A stretch of 49,371 nucleotides of DNA from Microcaldota archaeon (GCA_026414265.1 JAOAJI010000006.1:1-49371), one strand, 5' to 3'; numbered from the stretch's first letter, positions 37,822-47,835 are shown. The notes: a model not told the origin generated them from the sequence alone. Made by a program: numbers and translations.

Positions 37822-39945
37822 ATGACTTTGGACTTGTTGTTTTACTTCGCACCACTTACTGGATTCATAAGCCTTATTATGGCACTCTTGACTTACAACA
37901 GGATAAAAAAGCTTGAAACAGGAACTAAAGAAATGGTTGACATTAGCAATGCCATCAAAGAAGGAGCTATGGCTTATTTGAACAGGCAAAATAAAACAAT
38001 ATTGGTTTTTGGTTCAATAATATTCCTGCTATTTGTTTTGCTTGGATTCGCCGTAGAAAAATACTATTTAGGTATTGGAATTGCGTTTGTCCTTGGAGCG
38101 CTTTTGTCAGGAATAGCAGGTTATACTGGCATGATTATCACAACTTTAGGTAATGTGAGAACTGCAGAAGCTGCAAAAAAAGGTCTTAAAAGTGCTTTAG
38201 ACGTGTCTTTCAAAAGCGGTACAGTAATGGGATTCGCATTAGTTGGCTTTGGATTAATAGGAATTTCCTTGTTGTACGTTGTTCTGAATTACTTGATAGA
38301 CATTAACTTCTTTACTTATAAAGGCGACAAGCTGAACCTTTTAATGACCATGCTATCAGGCATGGCATTTGGTGCAAGCCTAATTGCAATGTTTGCAAGG
38401 GTTGGAGGAGGGATTTACACCAAAGGAGCAGACGTAGGTGCTGATTTAGTGGGCAAAGTAGAGAAAGGAATCCCTGAAGACGACCCAAGGAACCCTGCGG
38501 TAATAGCAGACAACGTTGGAGACAATGTAGGAGATTGCGCAGGCATGGGTGCAGACTTGTTTGAAAGCTATGTCGTTACTCTCATAGCAGCAATGCTACT
38601 CGGTAATGTAGTGTTTGGATTACCAGGAGTAATTTTCCCATTAGTGTTAGCAGCACTTGCAATGATCGCTAGCACGATAGGAAGCTTTTTTGTTAAGACT
38701 GAAGAACATGGAGACCCTCTGACAGCTTTAAACAATGGAATACTCATTACTGCGATAATTTCAGCTGTCTTGTTCTTCATTGCATCCAACGTATTGTTTT
38801 CGAATTACTTCAACCAGAGCTCGATGGGCATATTTATTGCTTCTGCAATAGGCATACTTGTTGCAATAGCTATTCTTTATATTACAGACTATTACACTAG
38901 CAACAAGCAGAAACCAGTAAAGGATATAGCTGAAGCCTCTGAGACTGGAGCAGGTACCAATATCATAACAGGCATATCTGTTGGCTTGGAAAGCACTGGC
39001 TTGTTCGTGTTCGTTATTTCAGTTGGAGTTATATTGGCATACCTTGCCTCAGGTATCTACGGAGTTGCGATTGCAGCAATGAGCCTCCTGTCATTGACTG
39101 GTATAATCATCGCTGTTGATACTTTTGGCCCAATTAGTGACAACGCAGGAGGAATAGCTGAAATGAGCAACATGCCAAAGGATGTCAGGAACGTAACAGA
39201 TAAATTAGATGCAGTTGGCAATACCACAAAAGCCACTACCAAAGGCTTTGCAATCGCCTCTGCAGGATTGGCTGCTTTAGCTCTGCTATTGGGTTATGCT
39301 AACGAAGTTAACATAGCAGCAGAAGCAAACAACTTGAAAGAACTGGCTTTTCCTGTAGATAGTATAACAAAACTACCTATTGTTAACATCATGGAACCTA
39401 CTGTGATCGTAGGGCTTTTCATCGGAGGAGTTTTACCTTTCGTGTTCTCTGCTTTTTCCATGAGAGCTGTTGGATTCGCAGCAAAAAGCATCGTAGAGGA
39501 AGTAAGAAGACAGTTCAGGGAAAAACCAGGGATAATGGAAAACAAAGAAAAACCAGATTATGCCAGATGCGTAGATATTTGTACAAAATCAGCAATAGAC
39601 CAATTACTGTTACCAGGAGTCATAGCTGTTGGTACTCCAATTTTAATTGGTCTACTCCTTGGTGTTAAAGGCGTCCTAGGGCTTTTAGTAGGTTCTTTAG
39701 TATCAGGAATGGCCATGGCAGTTTTCATGAGCAATACAGGTGCTGCTTGGGACAATGCAAAAAAATTAATCGAACAACAAGGAAGAAAAGGGACAGACAC
39801 TCACAAAGCTGCTGTTGTCGGAGATACCGTAGGAGACCCTTTCAAGGACACCAGCGGACCTTCTATAAATCCTTTGATAAAAATATTGAACACTTTGGCG
39901 ATTCTGCTAGTAGCTATATTCCTAAAGTTCGGTCTCAAATTATAG
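37822..39945 (+). CDS. hppA: Membrane-bound proton-translocating pyrophosphatase, predicted K+-independent type
   Basis: GGGIYTKGADVGADLVGKVEKGIPEDDPRNPAVIADNVGDNVGDCAGMGADLFESY; GNTTKATTKGFAIASA. Confidence 0.97.
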   Translation: MTLDLLFYFAPLTGFISLIMALLTYNRIKKLETGTKEMVDISNAIKEGAMAYLNRQNKTILVFGSIIFLLFVLLGFAVEKYYLGIGIAFVLGALLSGIAGYTGMIITTLGNVRTAEAAKKGLKSALDVSFKSGTVMGFALVGFGLIGISLLYVVLNYLIDINFFTYKGDKLNLLMTMLSGMAFGASLIAMFARVGGGIYTKGADVGADLVGKVEKGIPEDDPRNPAVIADNVGDNVGDCAGMGADLFESYVVTLIAAMLLGNVVFGLPGVIFPLVLAALAMIASTIGSFFVKTEEHGDPLTALNNGILITAIISAVLFFIASNVLFSNYFNQSSMGIFIASAIGILVAIAILYITDYYTSNKQKPVKDIAEASETGAGTNIITGISVGLESTGLFVFVISVGVILAYLASGIYGVAIAAMSLLSLTGIIIAVDTFGPISDNAGGIAEMSNMPKDVRNVTDKLDAVGNTTKATTKGFAIASAGLAALALLLGYANEVNIAAEANNLKELAFPVDSITKLPIVNIMEPTVIVGLFIGGVLPFVFSAFSMRAVGFAAKSIVEEVRRQFREKPGIMENKEKPDYARCVDICTKSAIDQLLLPGVIAVGTPILIGLLLGVKGVLGLLVGSLVSGMAMAVFMSNTGAAWDNAKKLIEQQGRKGTDTHKAAVVGDTVGDPFKDTSGPSINPLIKILNTLAILLVAIFLKFGLKL

Positions 39946-39991
39946 TTTTGCTATAGTTCTTTTTTTTATTTTTTCCTTTATCCGTTTCAAT

Positions 39992-40273
39992 CTAATCATT
40001 TGATATGCTATTCCACATCTGCCGCTTCTTGTTTAACAAATCCTTTGCCACAGACAATAATTGAGTAGAGAGCCTCAACGCCTCATCAGGAGAAAGCTTG
40101 ATAGCAAGTTGTGATTTTGAGTTGATGCTCCTTACAATAATTATTCCATCCCTTGGATAACCATTACTTTCAGTAGGCAGTTCGCTTTCGATTCTCAATA
40201 CGTTTTTATGTAATTCGCCTTTTTCGTCTTTCCAGAAATGAACTATTTCGTCTTCTATGATAGCCATGCGCAT
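39992..40273 (-). CDS. Hypothetical small protein
   Basis: 93-aa ORF flanked by intergenic space; no recognised family. Confidence 0.6.
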   Translation of the reverse strand: MRMAIIEDEIVHFWKDEKGELHKNVLRIESELPTESNGYPRDGIIIVRSINSKSQLAIKLSPDEALRLSTQLLSVAKDLLNKKRQMWNSISND

Positions 40274-40380
40274 AGCACCTTAATGATCAAAAGTTCTTTT
40301 GCCTTACTTCATAGAATATTGACTAGTTTATAAATCGAAGTAGAGCTGTTTTCCAGTTAAAAAGCAGATTATAAAGAGTA

Positions 40381-40692
40381 CTAACCTGTTATTTCGAATG
40401 TACCAAAACTCTTTATGTAACTCAGCATTTTAGGAGTCAATTCCATAAACTCTATTTTATCTACTCTTGCATTTCTTGGACCCTTTTTAGACCAAGAAAT
40501 TAATTCCTCTACTTTTTGTTTAGGACCATAACAACCTATTTCAACAGACCCATCATCCAGATTCTTCACATAGCCTTTTAATCCAAGTTTTTGTGCTACT
40601 GATTTACACGTAGCTCTGTAGAAAACTCCTTGGACTAAACCATATACCCTAAAAAGTACTATTGATTCATTTTCATTTACTGAAGCCTTCAT
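40381..40692 (-). CDS. acyP: Acylphosphatase
   Basis: [43 protein letters not shown]. Confidence 0.96.
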   Translation of the reverse strand: MKASVNENESIVLFRVYGLVQGVFYRATCKSVAQKLGLKGYVKNLDDGSVEIGCYGPKQKVEELISWSKKGPRNARVDKIEFMELTPKMLSYIKSFGTFEITG

Positions 40693-40725
40693 AATTATCT
40701 TATTAATCTTATTAATAAATCGTGC

Positions 40726-42357
40726 TTAAGAAGTTTTGTTGATAGATTGATTGTTTTTTGCAGTTACGTTAATCGGAAATCCTTCAAGAGAATCTTGACA
40801 CTCTCTAAACTCATCCGTCAGTCTCCAGGAACATTTGTTTAGCAAATTACAATAGCACTCGGCAAACACAAAACAAGCTGAGGCATTACCTGGATTTGTA
40901 CTAGTCAAGTTTAAATATGAATAATTAGATAAGCCATGCTTCGGCAAACAAAACTTACCATCGTAGATTCCACAATCGTTGTCACTATAGCATTCTATTT
41001 TTGGGGCTCTTGTTAAGTTGTAACATTTTGCTTTTAGCTCTGAATTAGACATGTACTGACATGCCCTATTATCTGTTTTGTATGCTGCGTTTGCATAACA
41101 ATCGTCCTTCAAACCACTGTCTTTCAAAAATTCACATGCAGAAATGTCGTTTTGGTATGTAAATGATACCGAAAGGCATAATCCTCTGATAGACTCGTTT
41201 GAAATTAACTCACAAGCTTTGACAAACTCTTTATCTCTGGCTACTCGAGATATACACTCGTCTATCTCCTTTATAGAGTCTTTTTCATAGCATTTGTTTA
41301 ATTCTCCTATAATCTCACTGTAAGTATAGAGTCTGTTGTCTATTTCAGTATTAGAATAGAGCTTTTTTGGTACGATGTCGTTTTCGCTTAATTTGATCTC
41401 TTTTATCGTAGAATTAGCTTTTTGGAATACTTTGTTGTCTCTTGAAATTTGCCAATTGATTAAAACAGGAAAATTCTCATAGTCTTGACATTGTAATATA
41501 TCCCATTTATAGAACATGATTTCACTATCTATTCCCAATTCGAGTCTAGTTGACATGTTTGCTAAAGTGTAATCTATCGTATAATTAACACACTTAACTT
41601 TGGTCCCATTTAGCTCAGTAGAAAATACGTCATAATACGAGACTAGTCCTTTTGAGGCTAGTTTTTTCAAATAATTCACAGTTCTGTTCAAATTTTCAAA
41701 GTTTAACTTATATGAATCACCGAACCTTTTCTCTTGCATGAGATAGTTCTTTGTATATGTAAAGTACGACTCATTGACAACTCTTGTACAATATTCTCTG
41801 GTATCAGAATAAATGCATACATAAGTTATGTTGTAATTAAGCTGAGTATTATTAGTAGCATTCGAAGTATAGTTTGCAAGATTTATAGGTATTAAGTAAA
41901 TTACTTTCAAATTTCTTAATGAATCTTTGAAGTAATAATAATCAACCTTGTATATTGTGTCATTAATTTTTATTTCTGGTGACCCAACACCTATCTTTCT
42001 ATAAAACTTAGTCCCTCTGAGTACATTGTCAAGAACTTCTTCGTAAATTATCGTTTTGTTTTCGTTTACAGTTCGTGATAAAAACATTTCTTCTAATTCC
42101 TTAAGGTCATAGAATTTCAAACTATTGTTAGTGTAGTTTGTTTGGTTTTTTTGGTCGTTATGGTTAGTTGTAGGATTATTCTGAAGATTCAAAAACAATA
42201 GTATAACCACTAACAACGCTAAGCCAATGATTATTAGATTTAAAATATCAGATAACTGTTTGTCTTTTGATATTGATTCTGTTTTATTTTCAGAATTGTC
42301 ATTAGCAATTTTATCCTTTTTTTCTTCTTCAGGCTTTTTTTCAGCCTCTTCGTTCAT
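40726..42357 (-). CDS. Single-TM surface protein: charged N-terminal cytoplasmic tail, TM, large extracellular region with Cys repeats near C-term
   Basis: ILNLIIIGLALLVVILLFLNL TM; many N-x-S/T sites; repeats DECISRVARDKEFVKACELISNESIRGLC / DISACEFLKDSGLKDDC / DNRACQYMSNSELKAKC. Confidence 0.8.
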   Translation of the reverse strand: MNEEAEKKPEEEKKDKIANDNSENKTESISKDKQLSDILNLIIIGLALLVVILLFLNLQNNPTTNHNDQKNQTNYTNNSLKFYDLKELEEMFLSRTVNENKTIIYEEVLDNVLRGTKFYRKIGVGSPEIKINDTIYKVDYYYFKDSLRNLKVIYLIPINLANYTSNATNNTQLNYNITYVCIYSDTREYCTRVVNESYFTYTKNYLMQEKRFGDSYKLNFENLNRTVNYLKKLASKGLVSYYDVFSTELNGTKVKCVNYTIDYTLANMSTRLELGIDSEIMFYKWDILQCQDYENFPVLINWQISRDNKVFQKANSTIKEIKLSENDIVPKKLYSNTEIDNRLYTYSEIIGELNKCYEKDSIKEIDECISRVARDKEFVKACELISNESIRGLCLSVSFTYQNDISACEFLKDSGLKDDCYANAAYKTDNRACQYMSNSELKAKCYNLTRAPKIECYSDNDCGIYDGKFCLPKHGLSNYSYLNLTSTNPGNASACFVFAECYCNLLNKCSWRLTDEFRECQDSLEGFPINVTAKNNQSINKTS

Positions 42358-42386
42358 AGAGGATCATCCTATCAAGGATTTCATAC

Positions 42387-42500
42387 TCACAATAAGCCTG
42401 CCCTTCTCTTCAACATTCTTTTTAGTCTTTTTCTTCGTTTCTTGAGCCACTTCCAGCGCATCCTGCCTTTCTTCTTCCACTTCCTTGGTCTAGAACCCAA
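42387..42500 (-). CDS. rpl41e: 50S ribosomal protein L41e (37 aa, TTG start), absent from ORF track
   Basis: Reverse strand translates [37 protein letters not shown], a very basic L41e-like peptide; GAGGTG Shine-Dalgarno-like sequence upstream of TTG. Confidence 0.85.
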   Translation of the reverse strand: MGSRPRKWKKKGRMRWKWLKKRRKRLKRMLKRRAGLL

Positions 42501-42589
42501 AAAAACACCTCTAAGCATTACCTAAACGATGTTTTTTGAATATAAACCATAACTATTTAAAAGTTTAGCTAATTGTTAGCTTTACTACT

Positions 42590-42676
42590 ATGGACAAAGG
42601 AGACATAGCACTGATTTTGGCTATCATAGCATCGATAATTCTATTTCTGCTTACTTTAAATTATTTTTTGAATTAA
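42590..42676 (+). CDS. 28-aa single-transmembrane microprotein MDKGDIALILAIIASIILFLLTLNYFLN
   Basis: ATG..TAA open frame in otherwise noncoding gap; TATA-like atttaaaa about 27-30 nt upstream, consistent with leaderless transcript. Confidence 0.5.
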   Translation: MDKGDIALILAIIASIILFLLTLNYFLN

Positions 42677-42702
42677 TAGATACTAACCTTCTTTTTTTCT
42701 AA

Positions 42703-44229
42703 ATGATGATCCGTATGAATACTGATAAAATTAATTCTAACTCAAAAAAAGTCATTATAATTGGTGCTGGACCTGGAGGTTTATCAGCAGCAATGTTGTT
42801 AGCATACAGAGGTTTTGACGTAGAAGTTTACGAAAAAGATAGTGTGGTTGGAGGTAGAAACAAGCCTTTGAAGTTAGGCGATTTTACGTTCGATACAGGA
42901 CCGACTTTTCTATTGATGAAGTTCATTTTGGATGATTTGTTCAAGTCATGCAACAGAAACTCAGAAGATTACCTAAAGTTCGTTAAATTAGATCCCATGT
43001 ATAGAATCATACACAGAGGCAAAGAAGTCTTGATGAGTTCTAACAAAGAGAAGATGTTAGAAGAAATAAGGAAAAAATTCCCTGGTAATGAAGAAGGTTA
43101 TTATAGATATCTTAAGGATGAGCACATGAAGTACATACATTTAGAACCATGCTTAAGAAAGCCATATCTAAGCATAAAGGACATGATAACCAACCCTTTC
43201 TTAAAAGCTGTTCCTTACCTAGAGCTACATAGGTCTGTATACCAATCAATGGGGAAATATTTTAAAGACGAACTTTTAAGATTGTGCTTTACATTTCAGT
43301 CGAAATATTTAGGCATGTCACCTTGGGAATGTCCAGCCAGCTTCTCTATGCTGTCCTATGTAGAACACGCTTTCGGAATATACCATGTAATAGGCGGCTT
43401 GAACAAGATATCAGAGGCCATGGCCAGAGTAGCACAGGAACATGGTGCAAAAATTCATCTAAACACTAAGGTAAAAAAACTTATTAATCATGACAAAAAA
43501 GTTATTGGAATAGAACTCGAAAACAATACTAAAGTTTATGCTGATTACGTAGTGGTTAATGCAGATTTTTCCTATGCAGTAACCAACCTCATGGACAAAA
43601 ACTACGTGAAAAAATATTCTGAAGATAATTTGAAAAAGAAGAAGTTCTCATGCTCAACTTACATGATGTATTTATGTGTCGATAAACTCTATGATATTCC
43701 TCATCACAATATAGTTTTTGGAGACAATTATAAGGACTATGTAGAAGATATTTTTGTTAATTATAAACTACCAGGAGACTTGTCATTTTATGTACAAAAT
43801 GCTTGTATAACAGACCCTACTTTGGCGCCAAAAGGTAAATCAACTATATATATCCTAGTACCTGTTTCTAACTTAAGGGCAGCTATTGACTGGAAAGAAC
43901 AAAAATATAAGTTCAGAGATATAGTATTGGACCAAGTCGAACAAAAAACAGAACTCAAAGATTTAAGAAACCACATAATAAAAGAAGTGATTATCACTCC
44001 TGAAGACTGGCAAACCAACTTCAATGTATACATAGGCGCTACATTTAACTTAGCACATACACTTTTACAAATGCTGTATTTCAGGCCTCATAACAAATTC
44101 GAGTGCTTGGATAACGTGTATCTTGTTGGAGGAGGAACACATCCCGGTAGTGGTTTACCTACTATCTATGAATCAGGAAGGATAACAGCTAATCTTATTA
44201 CTGAAGATACAAAAAAAACAAAAAACTAA
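42703..44229 (+). CDS. crtI: Phytoene desaturase-like (CrtI family) FAD-dependent oxidoreductase
   Basis: KVIIIGAGPGGLSAAMLLAYRGFDVEVYEKDSVVGGRNKPLKLGDFTFDTGPTFLLM; C-term VYLVGGGTHPGSGLPTIYESGRITANLI. Confidence 0.88.
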   Translation: MMIRMNTDKINSNSKKVIIIGAGPGGLSAAMLLAYRGFDVEVYEKDSVVGGRNKPLKLGDFTFDTGPTFLLMKFILDDLFKSCNRNSEDYLKFVKLDPMYRIIHRGKEVLMSSNKEKMLEEIRKKFPGNEEGYYRYLKDEHMKYIHLEPCLRKPYLSIKDMITNPFLKAVPYLELHRSVYQSMGKYFKDELLRLCFTFQSKYLGMSPWECPASFSMLSYVEHAFGIYHVIGGLNKISEAMARVAQEHGAKIHLNTKVKKLINHDKKVIGIELENNTKVYADYVVVNADFSYAVTNLMDKNYVKKYSEDNLKKKKFSCSTYMMYLCVDKLYDIPHHNIVFGDNYKDYVEDIFVNYKLPGDLSFYVQNACITDPTLAPKGKSTIYILVPVSNLRAAIDWKEQKYKFRDIVLDQVEQKTELKDLRNHIIKEVIITPEDWQTNFNVYIGATFNLAHTLLQMLYFRPHNKFECLDNVYLVGGGTHPGSGLPTIYESGRITANLITEDTKKTKN

Positions 44230-44255
44230 CTTCGAGCTCTACTCGTTAATTAAAT

Positions 44256-45224
44256 TCATCTTGGAATACATCTGTATACCGTTGGACTTGTTGCAACCAG
44301 ATCACATTTTTGACCTATAGGACAGTCTGAATCGCTTGCACAATAACCAAACTTCAACTTACATAACTTGTTCACAGTGTCACAGTACTGATAAACTGCA
44401 CAATCTTTGTTTTCTCTGCAATGACCTGCTTTTAACACACATCTTTTCACTACTTGATCACAAACTTCATACGACTGACAATCCTTGTTAGAAGAACAAT
44501 AACCTTCTTGAGGAATGCAATAGTTGTTTTTAGAACAGTATTCGTGCCATTCACATTCTGCACTAGTAGAGCATCTTCCCTTTTCAGGTATGCATCTCTT
44601 TGAAACCAAATCACAGTATTCCCATGACTTGCAATTTTCTTTTGAATAACAATATCCTTTTTTGAGTTCACATGTTTTTGTTTTATTATCACAAGATTCC
44701 CATGACTTACAATGCATGTCAGAAGAACATCTCCCAGGTAGAGGAACGCATTTTTGAGTATTTAAATCACAGACCTCGTAGCTTTCGCAGTCAAATGAAT
44801 TGTAACACATGCCTTTCATAGGCCTACATACGTGTCTGTTTTCGTCACAAAATTCATTCTGTTTACATTGAGTATTATCTGAACAAAATCCTGGTTTAGG
44901 TTTACAATAATTAGAGCTAACATCACAAACCTGCCACTCAATATCACAATGCGCATCTGTTTTACATCTGTCCTTTTGTAGGACACATTTGTGAGTTTTT
45001 ATTTCACATTGTTCTAAGTCCTTACAATCTGCGTTAGATTCACAACTTCCAGGTAATAACACACACTTTCCTTTTTCTGCATCACACGTCTGATAATTTT
45101 TACAATCTTTATCTGTCTTACATTTTTTGGAAGAAGTTGTGGAACAACCAGAAAGTATGAGGAAATAAAATACTAACGTAAAAAATACGATTATTATTAA
45201 TAGTTTGTTTATATTGTGTCCCAT
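44256..45224 (-). CDS. Lipoprotein with 11 tandem Cys-rich repeats (start moved to MGHNINKLL)
   Basis: LVFYFLILSGCSTT lipobox; repeats of pattern C-x5-C-x5-C-x6-C. Confidence 0.88.
   Translation of the reverse strand: MGHNINKLLIIIVFFTLVFYFLILSGCSTTSSKKCKTDKDCKNYQTCDAEKGKCVLLPGSCESNADCKDLEQCEIKTHKCVLQKDRCKTDAHCDIEWQVCDVSSNYCKPKPGFCSDNTQCKQNEFCDENRHVCRPMKGMCYNSFDCESYEVCDLNTQKCVPLPGRCSSDMHCKSWESCDNKTKTCELKKGYCYSKENCKSWEYCDLVSKRCIPEKGRCSTSAECEWHEYCSKNNYCIPQEGYCSSNKDCQSYEVCDQVVKRCVLKAGHCRENKDCAVYQYCDTVNKLCKLKFGYCASDSDCPIGQKCDLVATSPTVYRCIPR
44259..45122 (-). repeat. 11 tandem ~26-aa (~78-bp) Cys-rich repeats
   Basis: CKTDKDCKNYQTCDAEKGKC, CESNADCKDLEQCEIKTHKC ... CSSDMHCKSWESCDNKTKTC ... CASDSDCPIGQKC; Dickkopf/EGF-like spacing. 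Confidence 0.9.
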
Positions 45225-45286
45225 GTAAGAGATGTTATAATTTAATGCTTTTAAACCTTTTGCAACTTTTAGCTGTCTACACAGAT

Positions 45287-47821
45287 TCAAGTCCGCCAGA
45301 ATCTGTGGGTCCTTATAAACTGCATCTGAGCTTGCAACAAAGCCAGTAAAAAATGTCTCTCATCTTCGTAATTTTTTTGTAGTATTCTCTTGGCGGTAGT
45401 AGTACTGATACCATATGTGGACAAAGCATAAACAGCTTTTTTACCATAAGTCCTTGTCAAAATTTCTGAATCCTTTAAAGAATTTACCTCTATCATCATA
45501 GACTGACATTTTGCACATTTGATTGTTTCTTGAAGTAAACTAACCTTAGAATACCATTTGTTTTTACAATATGTACAACATAAAAATACCTCTTTTTTGT
45601 CTAGGTTCTGTTTTAAAGAAGATACTGCATCGTAATGAGGGTCTTGATTATGGCCCTCAACAACCAGATTCATGCCCAAATAATCAAGAAATTCCAATGT
45701 CCTTATCGATAAATCATTGTAAACTCTGATATTTTGATTTAGATCATCTAATTTTTTTAGAAATCCAAAATCGAAATATTTAAATTTACAATAGTTTATT
45801 GCTTCTTCTCCAATTACGTTATCAGCTAAACTACGCGCATAATCAAATGAAATATAACCTCTAGGTTCATGTATAATTCCAAAATGTCTCAAATTTTGCG
45901 ACAGAGTATTAATGTATTGATTGGAATTAATTATTGCGTTTCTTGGATTTATTCTTTTTATTGCTAGCATAATCTTTTCTAAGTTCAAGAAGAGAGACTG
46001 GTCACTTATTACTATTCTGTAAGCGTCACTAAAAGATGATACTTTATAACCCATTTGAGTTAGTGCGTCCCTCAAGCAAATTTCAAAAGCACGATTCATT
46101 TTTGTACCCAGATGCGTATACAATACAAAAAGACTATTTTCTTTTGAAATCTCTACATAATAGTTCTCTACATTCAAATTTTTTCTTACCTGTTGAGCTA
46201 TGTTATAGTCGACAGGAATGTCTTCACCTATCCAATCAGGCACAGCTATCGCCATCTTTTCCTCTACTGCAATAACTTGTTTTTTTTCGTTATCTATTGC
46301 TAAACATCTCCAAGAAGTACCCTTGGTTAAAAAAATGTCGTCCACATTAAGTCTTTGAACAAACGTGTAATCTAAAGTGGCTATTTTTCTATTGTTGGCT
46401 GAATTAAGTAACGTGTATTGTTCATAAGAAGGAATAAAAGAACAGTTTTTTAGATAGTTGAGCTTACCTGAAAACCTTGGGAATATCTTACCTTGCCTAA
46501 GATCATAAAACAACAATCCATTATTGGATAACTGAAAAACTATTTCAGCTAGCTTTTTTATGTCTATGGAGTAACAATATGCATTCTTGAACAATTCATG
46601 CACTTCAAATATGGACAATCCTTGATTTTCATTTCTCTCATCAAAAGATTCAGCCAATAAACCTAAGACTTGGTGACCTATGACATCATAGCTGGACCTT
46701 AAAATATTTCTGTTTTCCACGTTATCATTTCCATAACTTTCAACTGCTTTTACCAAGGATATGGATTCAGCGTAATCCTCTATAGAAAGAGTGTATATAA
46801 TACAATTAGAGGTCCCTTCTATTGTGTGACTACTTCTACCAGCTCTCTGAATCAGTTTTTCTATCCTTTTTGGCGAAGAGATCTGTATAACCAAATTAAC
46901 ATCGCCTATGTCTATCCCCAACTCCAAAGAAGATGTGGCAACTATACATTTCACTCTACCTGACCTAAAGTCAGCCTCTGCTTCCTCTCTGACAGTTTTA
47001 CTCAGAGAGCCATGATGGATTCTGCAAGGAATTAGTTTAACAAGATATGAAGCCAATATTTCAGCCATTTCACGTGTGTTTGTAAATACTATGATCTTAT
47101 TTTCAGTAGACAGTTGTGAAATTTCTTCAACAATTTTGTTTAATGAAGATGGTTTCCTTACATCAAACACAAATTTTTTTTTGATGTTAGTCTCTACTAT
47201 AGTTACGGTTCTACCTATACCAGAAAGAAATTGTGATACCTCATTTTTATTAGATACTGTGGCACTTAAACCTATGCGTGTTAAGTTTGATTTAACTTTC
47301 CTCTGCAGTCTCTCCAAAGATAAAGAAATTTCAACTCCGCGCTTAGAATCAATTAATTCATGAATTTCATCTATAATCACATATTGCAATTGCGAAAAAT
47401 CGTAGTTCTTATTTACAAGTAATAACTGTAAAGTCTCTGGTGTGGTAATTAACAAATCTGGATTGTTATGTTCTAATCGCTTTTTTTCTTTTTCTGACGT
47501 ATCACCATGCCTCACAGCATAGCTGATTGATAAATCCTTTAAAAATTCAAACCTTTTGTACATGTCTCTGTTCAATGCCTTTAATGGAGTAATATAAAGC
47601 AGCTTTAAGCCTTTTACTTGTCTATCTATAGCAAAACAACATGGAATAATTGCAGCTTCAGTCTTGCCATAGCCAGTAGGCGCTATTATCAATGAGTTAG
47701 TACGATTCAATATCGGCTGGATCGCTAACTCTTGAACATCTGTCATTGACGGAAATAAAGTTAAATAGAAATTTTTTACTTTAGTAACAATCGTATCAAT
47801 CTCGTTGTCCATAAAGAACAC
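45287..47821 (-). CDS. Lhr-like DEAD/DEAH-box superfamily 2 helicase with C-terminal zinc ribbon
   Basis: SLIIAPTGYGKTEAAIIPC; LQYVIIDEIHEL; TSSLELGIDIGDVNLVIQISSPKRIEKLIQRAGRSSH; CTYCKNKW..CAKCQSM. Confidence 0.9.
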   Translation of the reverse strand: MFFMDNEIDTIVTKVKNFYLTLFPSMTDVQELAIQPILNRTNSLIIAPTGYGKTEAAIIPCCFAIDRQVKGLKLLYITPLKALNRDMYKRFEFLKDLSISYAVRHGDTSEKEKKRLEHNNPDLLITTPETLQLLLVNKNYDFSQLQYVIIDEIHELIDSKRGVEISLSLERLQRKVKSNLTRIGLSATVSNKNEVSQFLSGIGRTVTIVETNIKKKFVFDVRKPSSLNKIVEEISQLSTENKIIVFTNTREMAEILASYLVKLIPCRIHHGSLSKTVREEAEADFRSGRVKCIVATSSLELGIDIGDVNLVIQISSPKRIEKLIQRAGRSSHTIEGTSNCIIYTLSIEDYAESISLVKAVESYGNDNVENRNILRSSYDVIGHQVLGLLAESFDERNENQGLSIFEVHELFKNAYCYSIDIKKLAEIVFQLSNNGLLFYDLRQGKIFPRFSGKLNYLKNCSFIPSYEQYTLLNSANNRKIATLDYTFVQRLNVDDIFLTKGTSWRCLAIDNEKKQVIAVEEKMAIAVPDWIGEDIPVDYNIAQQVRKNLNVENYYVEISKENSLFVLYTHLGTKMNRAFEICLRDALTQMGYKVSSFSDAYRIVISDQSLFLNLEKIMLAIKRINPRNAIINSNQYINTLSQNLRHFGIIHEPRGYISFDYARSLADNVIGEEAINYCKFKYFDFGFLKKLDDLNQNIRVYNDLSIRTLEFLDYLGMNLVVEGHNQDPHYDAVSSLKQNLDKKEVFLCCTYCKNKWYSKVSLLQETIKCAKCQSMMIEVNSLKDSEILTRTYGKKAVYALSTYGISTTTAKRILQKNYEDERHFLLALLQAQMQFIRTHRFWRT

Positions 47822-47835
47822 TGCTTGATACTGTA

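Noticed and set aside
38568-39800. Several minus-strand ORFs (73, 61, 83, 80 aa) opposite the pyrophosphatase gene
   Set aside because: Antisense shadow ORFs over a strongly supported conserved gene; no independent coding signal.
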